A stretch of DNA of 25,860 nucleotides from a virus: positions 1 through 25,860 of the IMG/VR virus record IMGVR_UViG_3300043587_000020. One strand, written 5' to 3'. Below are positions 12,070 through 20,100 of the stretch, in pieces (position 1 is the first letter of the stretch; every line of letters begins with the position of its first letter). A program made the position numbers and the translations under genes. The notes below the pieces were generated by a model. That model was given only the letters and a program-made list of their open reading frames with translations. It ran no database searches and was not told the origin of the DNA.

Positions 12070-14117
12070 CGGGCCGTCCTCGCCTTCGCAGCACGCCGCG
12101 TGTCCCGCTTATCCGCCCGGATCTCCGTACGGACCACCCTGGTCACTTCCCCGCCGATCTCGATGTGGATCTCCGCCATCATCGGCGCACCCGACGCACC
12201 CTCGCCGAGCCGCTCAGTCGACGTCACCCGGCCGCCCGTGTTCCCGATCGTGATCTTCTCCGGGCCACGCTCGCCGACCAGGTACTCCTTACGCGGCTGC
12301 ACGATGCCGCCCGACGCCCGGCCCGGCGCCCGCACACCCACATCCACATGCTTCGTGGTCTCGATCATGTTCCGGTAGACGTTCGTGGTAAGCGTCACCG
12401 TCTTGCCGGTCAACGAGTTGATCGCGTCCTGGGCCCGCTTCTTCTGAGCCAGCAAAGACGAGATCTCCGCATTCAGCTTGGCCCGGCGTTCCCGGGTCAG
12501 GTTCGGGTCCGCCAACGCCGACCGCGCAGCCGCCAGCTTGGTGTCTAGGTCCTTCTTGTCCGCGATCAGCTTCGCGATCCGGGTCACGTTCGGGATCGCG
12601 ATCAGCTGCACACCCAGAGCCTGCGCTGCCTTCTTCGACATGCCCATCTGGATGGCTTGCTTCACGAACGCCGCCCGGGAACGCTCGGCCGTCGCAGCCG
12701 TCGCCGTGTTTGACGCACCGGCGCGGATCATTGCCTCGGTCTGAGCTTTAGCCGACGTCGCGATCGTGTCCAGAGCCGACCGGTTCGCCCGGCCCTTCTC
12801 CGTGTTCACGTCCAGCGTCCGGCCGTTCGTCTTCAGCGAGGCCGTGGCATCATCCAACGCAGCCTCATACGTGACCTGCGCGCCGCGCACCCCAAGCGTC
12901 TGATTCTGCAACCGGAACAAGGCGTCGATCTGCTCCTCGAACTGCTGCACCAAGGCCGCCGCCGCGTCCTTCTGCTTCTTCGCCGTCGCGGCCTGCTGCT
13001 CGCCGGCCACCACCGCCGCGCCCGTCTTGGCCGCGTTCTGCCCCAGCTTGCCGTTCGACTTGTCGATCTCGGTCCACGTCGCCTTGACCCCGCCAGCCGT
13101 GTCCTCGCCGACGATGCCGAGCTTCCGCAGCAGACTCAGCGACCCGTTGATCGGGGCAGCCAGCGCGGTGAACGCCGCCGTCGTGGTGTCGACCGTGGCC
13201 GCCACAGCCCGGAACAGCACATCCACCGCCGACGTGCCGCCGGTCAGCTCCCGGAACTTGCCGTTGATGTCGTTCAGCTTGGCCAGCAGGCCCGTCACCG
13301 AGGTGAACACCGTGCCCAGCCCGCGAGTCATATCGGCCAGCCCGGACGGGTTCCGCTTCACCGAATCAGCCAGATCCGTCAGGCCGCGCGACATCGACTT
13401 GATCAGCGACTGCGATGCCGGACCCATCGTGTCCAGCACTTCACGGAAGGCATCCGACAGAGGCTCGAGCGCCGGCGCCAGACCCTCAAGCGCCCGACCG
13501 AACTGATCCCCGAACCGGGTCACCGCAGGAGCCAGTTTCGAGAACGCCCGATCCAGCTTGGGAGCGAAGGACTGGAACGTGCGGTCCGCCACCTCGGCCA
13601 TAGCGAACAAGGTCTTCTCGAACGGCTTGGACAGCTTGGACATCTGCGAGCCCATGGAATCCAGCGTCTTCGACCAGGCGCCCTTGACCTGCTCAGACTT
13701 GGCCGCGAACACCAGACCCAGCCCGGCGATACCGGCACCGAACCCGAACACCAGACCAGACGCCGCCACCGCGCCCGCCGCCGGCCCCGCGATAGCCGCA
13801 CCAGCCAGCAACGCCGTGACGATCGCCCCACCGATCGCAGGGCTGGACGACGTCGCAGTCCCGAACACCCTGCCGAAGACGCCAGTGAGGTTCTCCGCCA
13901 CGTTCGCTAGGGCCTTGGCGCCTGACTTCTTGAACCCGGCCGCGAACCGCTCAGCCGCGTTCCTGCCGCCCTTCTCCGAACTCGAACCCTTCTTACCCAG
14001 ACCCGAGATCGAACGGTCGATGTCCTTGACGCTGCGCTCAGCGCTCCGGGCCGCCTTCGCGAAACCGTCAGCGTCACCATCGATCTTGACCCGGATCGTG
14101 CGCGTAGATCCGGCCAT
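12066..14117 (-). CDS. Tail tape measure protein (683 aa)
   Basis: The start at 14117 (MAGSTRTIRVKIDGDADGFA) is chosen because it overlaps the upstream stop as TGATG. The first 70 residues are helical and charged. Residues 93-139 form a long Ala/Gly-rich hydrophobic stretch, usual in tape measures. The rest is repetitive helix (AKLSAP..., LAPALEPLSDAFREVLDTMG, KKQKDAAAALVQQFEEQID), and the C-terminus is compact and basic (RVVRTEIRADKRDTRRAAK). With about 0.15 nm per residue, the length predicts a tail near 100 nm. There is no visible transglycosylase or peptidase insert. Confidence 0.88.
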   Translation of the reverse strand: MAGSTRTIRVKIDGDADGFAKAARSAERSVKDIDRSISGLGKKGSSSEKGGRNAAERFAAGFKKSGAKALANVAENLTGVFGRVFGTATSSSPAIGGAIVTALLAGAAIAGPAAGAVAASGLVFGFGAGIAGLGLVFAAKSEQVKGAWSKTLDSMGSQMSKLSKPFEKTLFAMAEVADRTFQSFAPKLDRAFSKLAPAVTRFGDQFGRALEGLAPALEPLSDAFREVLDTMGPASQSLIKSMSRGLTDLADSVKRNPSGLADMTRGLGTVFTSVTGLLAKLNDINGKFRELTGGTSAVDVLFRAVAATVDTTTAAFTALAAPINGSLSLLRKLGIVGEDTAGGVKATWTEIDKSNGKLGQNAAKTGAAVVAGEQQAATAKKQKDAAAALVQQFEEQIDALFRLQNQTLGVRGAQVTYEAALDDATASLKTNGRTLDVNTEKGRANRSALDTIATSAKAQTEAMIRAGASNTATAATAERSRAAFVKQAIQMGMSKKAAQALGVQLIAIPNVTRIAKLIADKKDLDTKLAAARSALADPNLTRERRAKLNAEISSLLAQKKRAQDAINSLTGKTVTLTTNVYRNMIETTKHVDVGVRAPGRASGGIVQPRKEYLVGERGPEKITIGNTGGRVTSTERLGEGASGAPMMAEIHIEIGGEVTRVVRTEIRADKRDTRRAAKARTAR

Positions 14118-14590
14118 CAGCCGCCCGCCCCCCACTGATCGAGAACCTCATCAACAGCGTCGTTCCACTGCCGGACCACATCGCCCGTGCTCGACTCGAC
14201 CGTCCGGAAGAACCAGTAGTCATCCTGGCCGGCGCCCGTGTGCGGCCGGAACTGCTTCAGCTGCGAGGCACCGAAGTTCGAGCCGAACAGCAGGTCCGAC
14301 ACCCTGGTCGGACCCTGCCCCTTCGACCTGCGCGACTGCGACGTCACAGCAGGGTTGCGCTGGCCAGCGACCACGTTCGGGACACGGTCCCGGCGGGCAT
14401 CCACAGACACAGCAACAGCGGCGGACTGCCGCGAAGAACCCCGGGCAGCGGCCCGGATCTTCGTAGCAAGCCCGTCGCTGATGTGCTGGTTCGCGTCCCG
14501 CAGCGCAGCCGACGCTTCCTTGGGCAGAGCCTTGAACGCGGCGAGCGTCTCCCGGACACCCGAGGTGTTCAGACTGAATGTAATTCCCAT
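14117..14590 (-). CDS. HK97 gp10-like tail completion protein (157 aa)
   Basis: The protein begins MGITFSLNTSGVRETLAAFK and carries the C-terminal pattern LLFGSNFGASQLKQFRPHTG followed by GYWFFRT-like DYWFFRTVESS, which marks the HK97 gp10-like family. Family members join tail to head or complete the tail. Here the gene is not in the usual place upstream of the tail tube gene but between the tail chaperones and the tape measure. Its start lies inside the end of the frameshifted chaperone frame (22-base overlap). It is mostly helical at the N-terminus and basic in the middle. Confidence 0.78.
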   Translation of the reverse strand: MGITFSLNTSGVRETLAAFKALPKEASAALRDANQHISDGLATKIRAAARGSSRQSAAVAVSVDARRDRVPNVVAGQRNPAVTSQSRRSKGQGPTRVSDLLFGSNFGASQLKQFRPHTGAGQDDYWFFRTVESSTGDVVRQWNDAVDEVLDQWGAGG

Positions 14591-14781
14591 CCCTCTGGCA
14601 CCTCTCTCGTGTCGTTGTTGCCGCTCTGCTCAGGTGCTCCGTCCAGTAGCTCGAACGCGGTAGCTACCGCGCGCTCGCCCTCTTCTGCCCACGCGGTCGG
14701 GCTGATGCCCGTTCGGACTGCGAGTTCGATGAGTCGTCGGGAGAGACTCCCGACTCGGTAGGGTCCTCGCCCTCGCCGCCC
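14569..14781 (-). CDS. Tail chaperone T frame, reached by -1 frameshift
   Basis: In the -1 frame relative to the G gene, an open frame without any start codon runs from after the TGA at 14784-14782 to the TGA at 14571-14569. It encodes LIELAVRTGISPTAWAEEGE followed by RAVATAFELLDG, the typical motif of the second tail-chaperone domain (a TG-S-P--W motif). It can be expressed only as a G-T fusion. The shift must occur between 14781 and about 14720, where the G frame is Gly/Glu-rich (several G GGC steps). No classical slippery heptamer stands out, so the exact site is undetermined. Confidence 0.75.
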   Translation of the reverse strand, partial: GRRGRGPYRVGSLSRRLIELAVRTGISPTAWAEEGERAVATAFELLDGAPEQSGNNDTREVPEGWELHSV

Positions 14782-15038
14782 TCACCCTCGGCGCTGTGGT
14801 CCATCTCAGCGTTCACATCGCACGTCTTCTCGAACTCATCCAGCGTCCCGGCGAACAGTTGCTGCCTCCACGCCGCGATGTGAGCCATCTTGTACAGGTC
14901 CCGCAGGTTCATGTCCTCCAGGAAGTCCAGGAACGACGGGTTGCCCTTCGAAGTCTTCTCCCAGACCAGCACGTCCCGGGCCGCGATCGTCAGCTCGTAC
15001 GCCTCCCCGTCATCCGGGGTCACCTTCACGACGATCAT
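14664..15038 (-). CDS. Tail assembly chaperone G (124 aa)
   Basis: The ATG overlaps the upstream stop (TGATG). The protein is a compact alpha/beta domain (residues 1-75: MIVVKVTPDDGEAYELTIA, then WEKTSKGNPSFLDFLEDMN and LRDLYKMAHIAAWRQQL), followed by an acidic Gly/Glu linker and a basic Ser-rich tail. Order (after the tail tube, before the tape measure) and the overlapping -1 frame with a T-type domain identify it as the G chaperone, which coats the tape measure during tail assembly. The unshifted product ends in the TAG at 14664-14666. Confidence 0.82.
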   Translation of the reverse strand: MIVVKVTPDDGEAYELTIAARDVLVWEKTSKGNPSFLDFLEDMNLRDLYKMAHIAAWRQQLFAGTLDEFEKTCDVNAEMDHSAEGEGGEGEDPTESGVSPDDSSNSQSERASARPRGQKRASAR

Positions 15039-15382
15039 CAGAACCCCACCACGCCTCGAGTCACCGACGCCTGAGCCGAGTAGTTGACGTACACCTTGCC
15101 CTTGTCCGGGGCGGACGGGCGGGCGTACGTCGACTGCGCGAACGGGCCGATGTGCTTCGTGCCGGCCGCAGGGACCGTCACGATGTTCTCGGCCACGTCC
15201 AACCCCGACTGGGTAGCCGGCGTCTGGATGGTGACCGTGATCGGTGCACCCGACCCGTTCGTCACGATCAGGTCCACCGCGCCCGCATCCATCACGTCGC
15301 CGTCCACAGTGGGAGCGGTCATCGCCACGGACAGGCCAGTACCGACGATCTTCTGAGTGGCCACAACCACGCGGGGGGCCAT
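15038..15382 (-). CDS. Hypothetical tail-region beta protein (114 aa)
   Basis: The gene is tightly coupled between the tail tube gene and chaperone G (TGATG overlap on both sides). The protein is almost wholly beta strands with Gly, Val, Thr (LSVAMTAPTVDGDVMDAGAV, LIVTNGSGAPITVTIQTPAT), like an Ig-like or decoration module. It may be displayed on the tail tube or be a second tube-associated protein. No family is named with certainty. Confidence 0.72.
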   Translation of the reverse strand: MAPRVVVATQKIVGTGLSVAMTAPTVDGDVMDAGAVDLIVTNGSGAPITVTIQTPATQSGLDVAENIVTVPAAGTKHIGPFAQSTYARPSAPDKGKVYVNYSAQASVTRGVVGF

Positions 15383-15780
15383 CAGCTGAATACCGGAGCG
15401 CCGATAACCGGCAGCTCAATGTCGAAGGTGACGAACGCACCCTGCTCGCCGCCGAACGGGACAGCCTTCGCGACACAGGTCACGGTCGCCGTAGCGCCCC
15501 CAGCCTTCGGGGTGAACACGATGTCGATCTGCTCCCCCTGCATGTCGGTGAGCAGCCGGGCCAGGCCCTGCGCTGCCGTGTAGTCCTGGATGCCGTTGAT
15601 GGTGCAGGACCACACCGCGCTATCGACGTCCTGGACGATGCCGTCCGGGACCATCGTGCGCAACGTCTGGGTCTCCTGGGTGGGGGTCAGAACAACCGAT
15701 GTTGCCTGGTTGGCATAGTCGGTGGCTTCGATGGTGAATACCGCGTCCCGCAGGACGTAGGCACCAGCGGGAGCTGACAC
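15382..15780 (-). CDS. Major tail (tube) protein (132 aa)
   Basis: The GTG start has an AGGAG site seven bases upstream, the strongest ribosome-binding site in this block, as expected for an abundant protein. The sequence is beta-rich (YVLRDAVFTIEATDYANQAT; WSCTINGIQDYTAAQGLARL; DIVFTPKAGGATATVTCVAK; FVTFDIELPVIGAP), matching the fold of siphovirus tail tube subunits. Order after the terminator-like gene and before the chaperones agrees. It is at the short end for the family; no C-terminal Ig-like domain is fused. Confidence 0.8.
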   Translation of the reverse strand: MSAPAGAYVLRDAVFTIEATDYANQATSVVLTPTQETQTLRTMVPDGIVQDVDSAVWSCTINGIQDYTAAQGLARLLTDMQGEQIDIVFTPKAGGATATVTCVAKAVPFGGEQGAFVTFDIELPVIGAPVFS

Positions 15781-15792
15781 GATCGATCTCCT

Positions 15793-16128
15793 CTACTCGG
15801 ATCTTCCGATGATTTCGACGCCGAACAAGTCGCCGGCTTCGCTTGGGACAGTGATGGGTCGGGCCGAGTCCACGTACAGAACCGGCTTCAACGCCTGGGT
15901 AACCAGAGGGATCAACTCATCGAACCGGTCCGTCGCGGTACCGACATCGTTCGCGATCGTGACCGCGATACGCCACCGGGTCTCGAACGCATCCCCGATC
16001 ACTCGAGTCAGCGAATCGACCAGAGGCCACGCATCTCCAGGCTTGGTCGCCTTGGGCCTGTCCGTATAGCCCGTCACCCCGGCCACCGTCGACAGCGCCT
16101 CCGCGATCGACGCACGCGACGTAATCAC
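15793..16128 (-). CDS. Tail terminator-like protein (111 aa)
   Basis: The GTG overlaps the connector gene stop (GTGA). The sequence begins with a short helix (ASIAEALSTVAGVTGYTDRP) and continues with strands and a helix (RWRIAVTIANDVGTATDRFD; LIPLVTQALKPVLYVDSARP). This agrees with small tail terminator or tail completion proteins, which cap the tail tube and join it to the head. The position just before the tail tube gene supports this; no signature motif makes it certain. Confidence 0.68.
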   Translation of the reverse strand: MITSRASIAEALSTVAGVTGYTDRPKATKPGDAWPLVDSLTRVIGDAFETRWRIAVTIANDVGTATDRFDELIPLVTQALKPVLYVDSARPITVPSEAGDLFGVEIIGRSE

Positions 16129-16439
16129 CCGATCGGCAATCTACGAAGCGGCGACTCCAGCCGGCGGATCTCGATGTCCTGCATGGGCGGCGACAGCGCA
16201 CCGAAGTCCGCATCACCCTGCAACACCGCGAGCGGGATGCCGCGCATCGCGAGGTTCCGCGCTACCCGCCGCTTCAACGCCTGGGCCAGATCAGCCGGCC
16301 AGTCCGCATCCACAGCAGGCACGCGGCACCTGCGCGCCTGCGCGACCTGCTCAGCCGCCAAGACATCCGCCAGCTCGGCAGGCGTGTACGACGTCTCACC
16401 GAGGTAAGCCGTCACATCGTCTACATCCGGGGCTGCCAT
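16125..16439 (-). CDS. Head-tail connector protein (104 aa)
   Basis: A helical protein (DVTAYLGETSYTPAELADVL, then AEQVAQARRCRVPAVDADWP and LAQALKRRVARNLAMRGIPL) with the layout of HK97 gp6-like connectors, which bind below the portal. The final segment (IRRLESPLRRLPIG) is basic. Coupling to the terminator-like gene supports a head-completion module. Identification is by pattern and order. Confidence 0.75.
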   Translation of the reverse strand: MAAPDVDDVTAYLGETSYTPAELADVLAAEQVAQARRCRVPAVDADWPADLAQALKRRVARNLAMRGIPLAVLQGDADFGALSPPMQDIEIRRLESPLRRLPIG

Positions 16440-16455
16440 GGCCGCTCAGCGCTCC

Positions 16456-16794
16456 CTAGCTCTTCTTCGCGGACTTCGGCGCGGACGCCTTCGCGGCCTC
16501 GGCCGGCGCCACCGTGGGGTTCACGTAACCGGTCGACTCGAGACGCTCCTGATTCGCTGCCTCCTCGGCCTGCTTCTGCTCGGCCAGCCGGGCATACCCG
16601 TCCTTGATCTCCTGCTCGCGCTGAGCGGTCAGGTCCTCGGCGTCGACGTCGCCATCGGCGTCACCGAGGAACCGGCCATCAGCCGGCCGGACGTTGCCCG
16701 AGGACGAGTAGGCGCGAGCGTTCGGCTTGTTCTCCGTGCTCGACGGCGGAGCCTCAACCTTCGGCTCGGCTGCCTTCGGGGTTTCTGCGGTCAT
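16456..16794 (-). CDS. Low-complexity protein in the head module (112 aa)
   Basis: The start at 16794 has AGGGAG eight bases upstream; a GTG nine bases earlier is possible. The sequence is Ala, Glu, Lys and Pro-rich and predicted disordered at both ends (TAETPKAAEPKVEAPPSSTE; APKSAKKS). A helical middle is likely (LTAQREQEIKDGYARLAEQK, then QAEEAANQERLE). It could be a head-associated fibre or scaffold-like helper. The major capsid protein here lacks an obvious separate scaffold gene, so a scaffold role is possible but speculative. Confidence 0.68.
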   Translation of the reverse strand: MTAETPKAAEPKVEAPPSSTENKPNARAYSSSGNVRPADGRFLGDADGDVDAEDLTAQREQEIKDGYARLAEQKQAEEAANQERLESTGYVNPTVAPAEAAKASAPKSAKKS

Positions 16795-16806
16795 CTCCAG
16801 CACTCC

Positions 16807-17154
16807 CTACAGAGTCACTTCGTGGATAGCGAACGTGAACGATGGCGTGGTCCCGCCGATCGCCCAGCGGACCCGGTAGACGTCGCCGCGTGCAGCGACC
16901 TGCCGGGACCAGTTGCTTGCCGTCGAACGGGACGTGAACACGTCCGCAGACGGGTCCGGCAGGTACCAGGTGGCGCCTCCGTCGTACGACCACTCCACGG
17001 AGAACACGACAGTCGGGGTCGTGCCCGACGCCGCCGTGATCTCCGTGAGCAGGACGAACGACCGGAGCCCGAAGGCCTCGATCGCCCCGGACACGCCACT
17101 CGCGGTCTGTGTCGCTGATGCGACGACCGTCCGCTTCTTCGTGGTGGGAGGCAT
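16807..17154 (-). CDS. Possible head decoration protein (115 aa)
   Basis: The first gene after the capsid, 36 bases downstream. It starts with a basic segment (MPPTTKKRTVVASATQTASG) and continues as an Ig-like beta domain (FVLLTEITAASGTTPTVVFS, EWSYDGGATWYLPDP, VYRVRWAIGGTTPSFTF). Decoration proteins often follow the capsid gene and have such small beta folds. No family is recognised, so this is an inference from fold and place. Confidence 0.7.
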   Translation of the reverse strand: MPPTTKKRTVVASATQTASGVSGAIEAFGLRSFVLLTEITAASGTTPTVVFSVEWSYDGGATWYLPDPSADVFTSRSTASNWSRQVAARGDVYRVRWAIGGTTPSFTFAIHEVTL

Positions 17155-17190
17155 CCCGGTTGTCCGTCCTGCTCGCAGTGGATGGTCGGC

Positions 17191-20100
17191 TTAGACGTCG
17201 GCGGTGGTGTAGTCGATCCGGGCAACGTCGGAGTTCCGCAGCACCGCGCTGCCGGTGTAACCCCAGACCGCCATGTCGATCGACTTCACCTGGTACTCGA
17301 ACGTGAACCGCTTCGGAGCCGACAGCCACGCCCAGACGCTCGACGGCACGAACAGGTAGCTGTTCTCGGCGTTGTCCAGGATCGCCTGGGACAGGGCCCA
17401 CGCCGGACGGAAGGTCTGACCGAGCACGTTCGCCGAAGAGGCGACCGCTTCGACCTGGCCGTTGGCGTTGGTGGGGCCAAGCATCGGGAACAGCGGGCGA
17501 CCAGCGGAGTCCTTCGCGGCAGCGATGGCCTTGTACAGCTGAGCGTCAGCCGCAGCGGCGGTGTACCGGTTACCGCCGCGCACGTACTGGAGATCCACGA
17601 ACAGGTTGGTCAGCGCGGTCTGTAGGGCCCCGTCGACGGCGCCGGCGAGGTTGATCTCGGCACCGCTGTACAGGGTCGCTGCGGAGAGCGCGTTCAGCAT
17701 CGTGGCGATACCGACCTCGGCCGCTTCGAAGTACGCGTTCTGCATCTCCTGCCAGACGATCGTGTCCGTCTGCGGGTTGCCGCCCTGGTCCCACACCTCG
17801 CGGTTGATCTCGACCTTGCCGGAGATCGCGGTCGGGGTGACGGTCTGCACGGTCGCAGCGAACGCGCCCGGGGTCGGCTCGGTGCCCTGGGTGTGGGGGC
17901 CCACCAGTCCGGATGCGCTGGAGAACTTCGGCACGGTGAACGGCGTGATGCTGTCCAGGGTGCCCGTGGTTGCCAGGTCGAACAGCGGACGGGTGAACTG
18001 GAGGCTCGGCACGTACAGCTCGGGCCGGTTCTGGGTCGGGTTGAACGCTGACACGTTGGTCGTGGTCACAGCGAACTGCTGGTGAGCCTCTTCCATGAAC
18101 GTGTCCAGACGCTTCTTGGCGACCTGGTTGCCGTTCTGCATGTCCCGCAGGTCGTCGGTGAAGCAATGCTCGCCGGTGGTCGACCCGTCGAAGCGGTACG
18201 GCAGCTCCTCGGTGACCGCGAACTGAGCGACCTGCTGACGGCCGGCAGCGACAACCTCACGCTGACCGGGCAGCACACCGGTCTGGCCAGCCTCGGTCAG
18301 CAGTTGCGCGAACGCCCCACCGATCGACGCGGTCAGGTCGGCCTGGAACTGGACCGGGTCAAACCCTGCGTTGGTCTCGGACAGCTCGACCACTGCCGGA
18401 GCAGCGGTGAACGCCGCCAGGACAGCTGCGTCACACTGCACGACTCCCGCAGCGTGCAAGGCGCCACACTTGGTGCACTTCATGGTGTTCCCTTCGTTGT
18501 TGGCTGATAGCGCCACTGCGGTCACTCGTGCGTCCTCGAATGCGGGCACGGTGCACAAACTGATCTCGGACAGGGGCGCGCCCGACGCGAACAGCACCCC
18601 GTCGTCTTGCCGAGCGAACCGGCCGCCGGCCTTGAACCCAGCCGACAGCCCATCCCACAGACCCTCGCTCGCCATCAGCAGAGCGTGGTCACCCTCGGGA
18701 ATGTTCGCGATCTTCAGCTCGGCGTACAGGCCCTCAGGCCGGTCGTCCAGCTTGGTAGCGAACCCGATCACCCGGGCCTTGTCGTGCTCGACGTACACCT
18801 TGACCCGCTTGGGGTCGGTGAACGCGATCGAGCCGCGCTGGAACGCGTACGTCTCGCCCTGGTTGATGGCCGTGGCGCCGGCGTACGGGACCGCGAGCCC
18901 CGAGATGGTACGAGTGGCGAGGTTCACCCGGAACTCCGGGCCACTGACCGCAGTCAGTTCGAGCTCGCCGTCGCTGGCAAGCTCGATCGCGGCCGGGGCC
19001 ACAGCCCGGATCTGTCGGACGTTGTCGTTCACGGGCTGGTCTCCCTGCGATACGGCCGGGGCCTTCGCCCGGCTACGTGCGGCCCGCTGAACAGGCGTCA
19101 ACGGCGGCATGCCCTCACGCTCACGGATCTCGTCCTCGTCCAGCAGGCCGATGTCCAGCGCGATCTTGTACGCCTCCCACCGGGCCTTGGTGTCGGTCAT
19201 CGCGAACGCGTCCACGTCCGCCCGGACCACCTGCCCACGGGGCGTCACGTCACCCATCGAGAGCCGGTCCGCGATCGCGTTGATGTACATCCCGAGCACG
19301 AAGTCGATCCGGTCACGGCGCTTCGACTCGGCGTTCAGGTACGTGCGGCTGGTGGTCGACACGGCCAGGTCCTCGGAGTCGAGACCGAACAGGCGCGCGA
19401 TCTCCAGCACGGCATGCTGCCTCGCCTCGGCCAGCTGAAGCTTCTCCGGGTCCCACGCCAACTGCTCGTAGTCGAGGCCGCCGGGCACGTACGCCGTCGA
19501 CTCAGTCAGCCGCTTAGCAGCCCACTGGTTCAGGAACTTCGACGCGGTGAATGCCGCGTCCTTCTCCTCGTCCGTGGCGTCCGCATCGGGGTCGTCATCG
19601 AACGGGTCAACGCCGTCCTTCGGCGTGAAATACCCCTCAGGGACCGGGTTGTTCGCCGAGACGTACGCCCGGTTGTCCAGCATCAGCAGGGTCATGATCG
19701 CGCCGCCGCCGACGATGAGCACACCGTCTGCGGGAGAGTCGAACCGGATCAGCTCACGGTCATCGATGTAGTCGTACGAGTCACCCTGCAGAGACCCGTC
19801 ACGCGAGACATAGGTTTTGTTGTCCTTGCGTTGCTGGACCGAGCGTGGCTCCAGCCGCCGGACATGCTTCGGGAAGCTCGTCAGCGCCTCGCCCATCCAC
19901 TCGGTGACCCGCCACCACGCGGTGCCCTCGAACAGCAGGTCCTCGACGGTGTAGCTCATCGTCACCGAGCGGGGGATGTCACGCTCGGGCTGAGCCAGGA
20001 GCTCGGGGGTGGTGTGTTGCTGGTTCGACCGGTACGCGGCCCACGTCAGCGCGCCGATCGGGGTGCAGATCAGGTTCCGGCCACGCAGCACGGCGGGGCA

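Noticed and set aside
16438-17118. Plus-strand frame of 226 codons opposite the head accessory genes
   Set aside because: Arg/Gly/Leu-rich mirror sequence of two minus-strand genes with good start sites.
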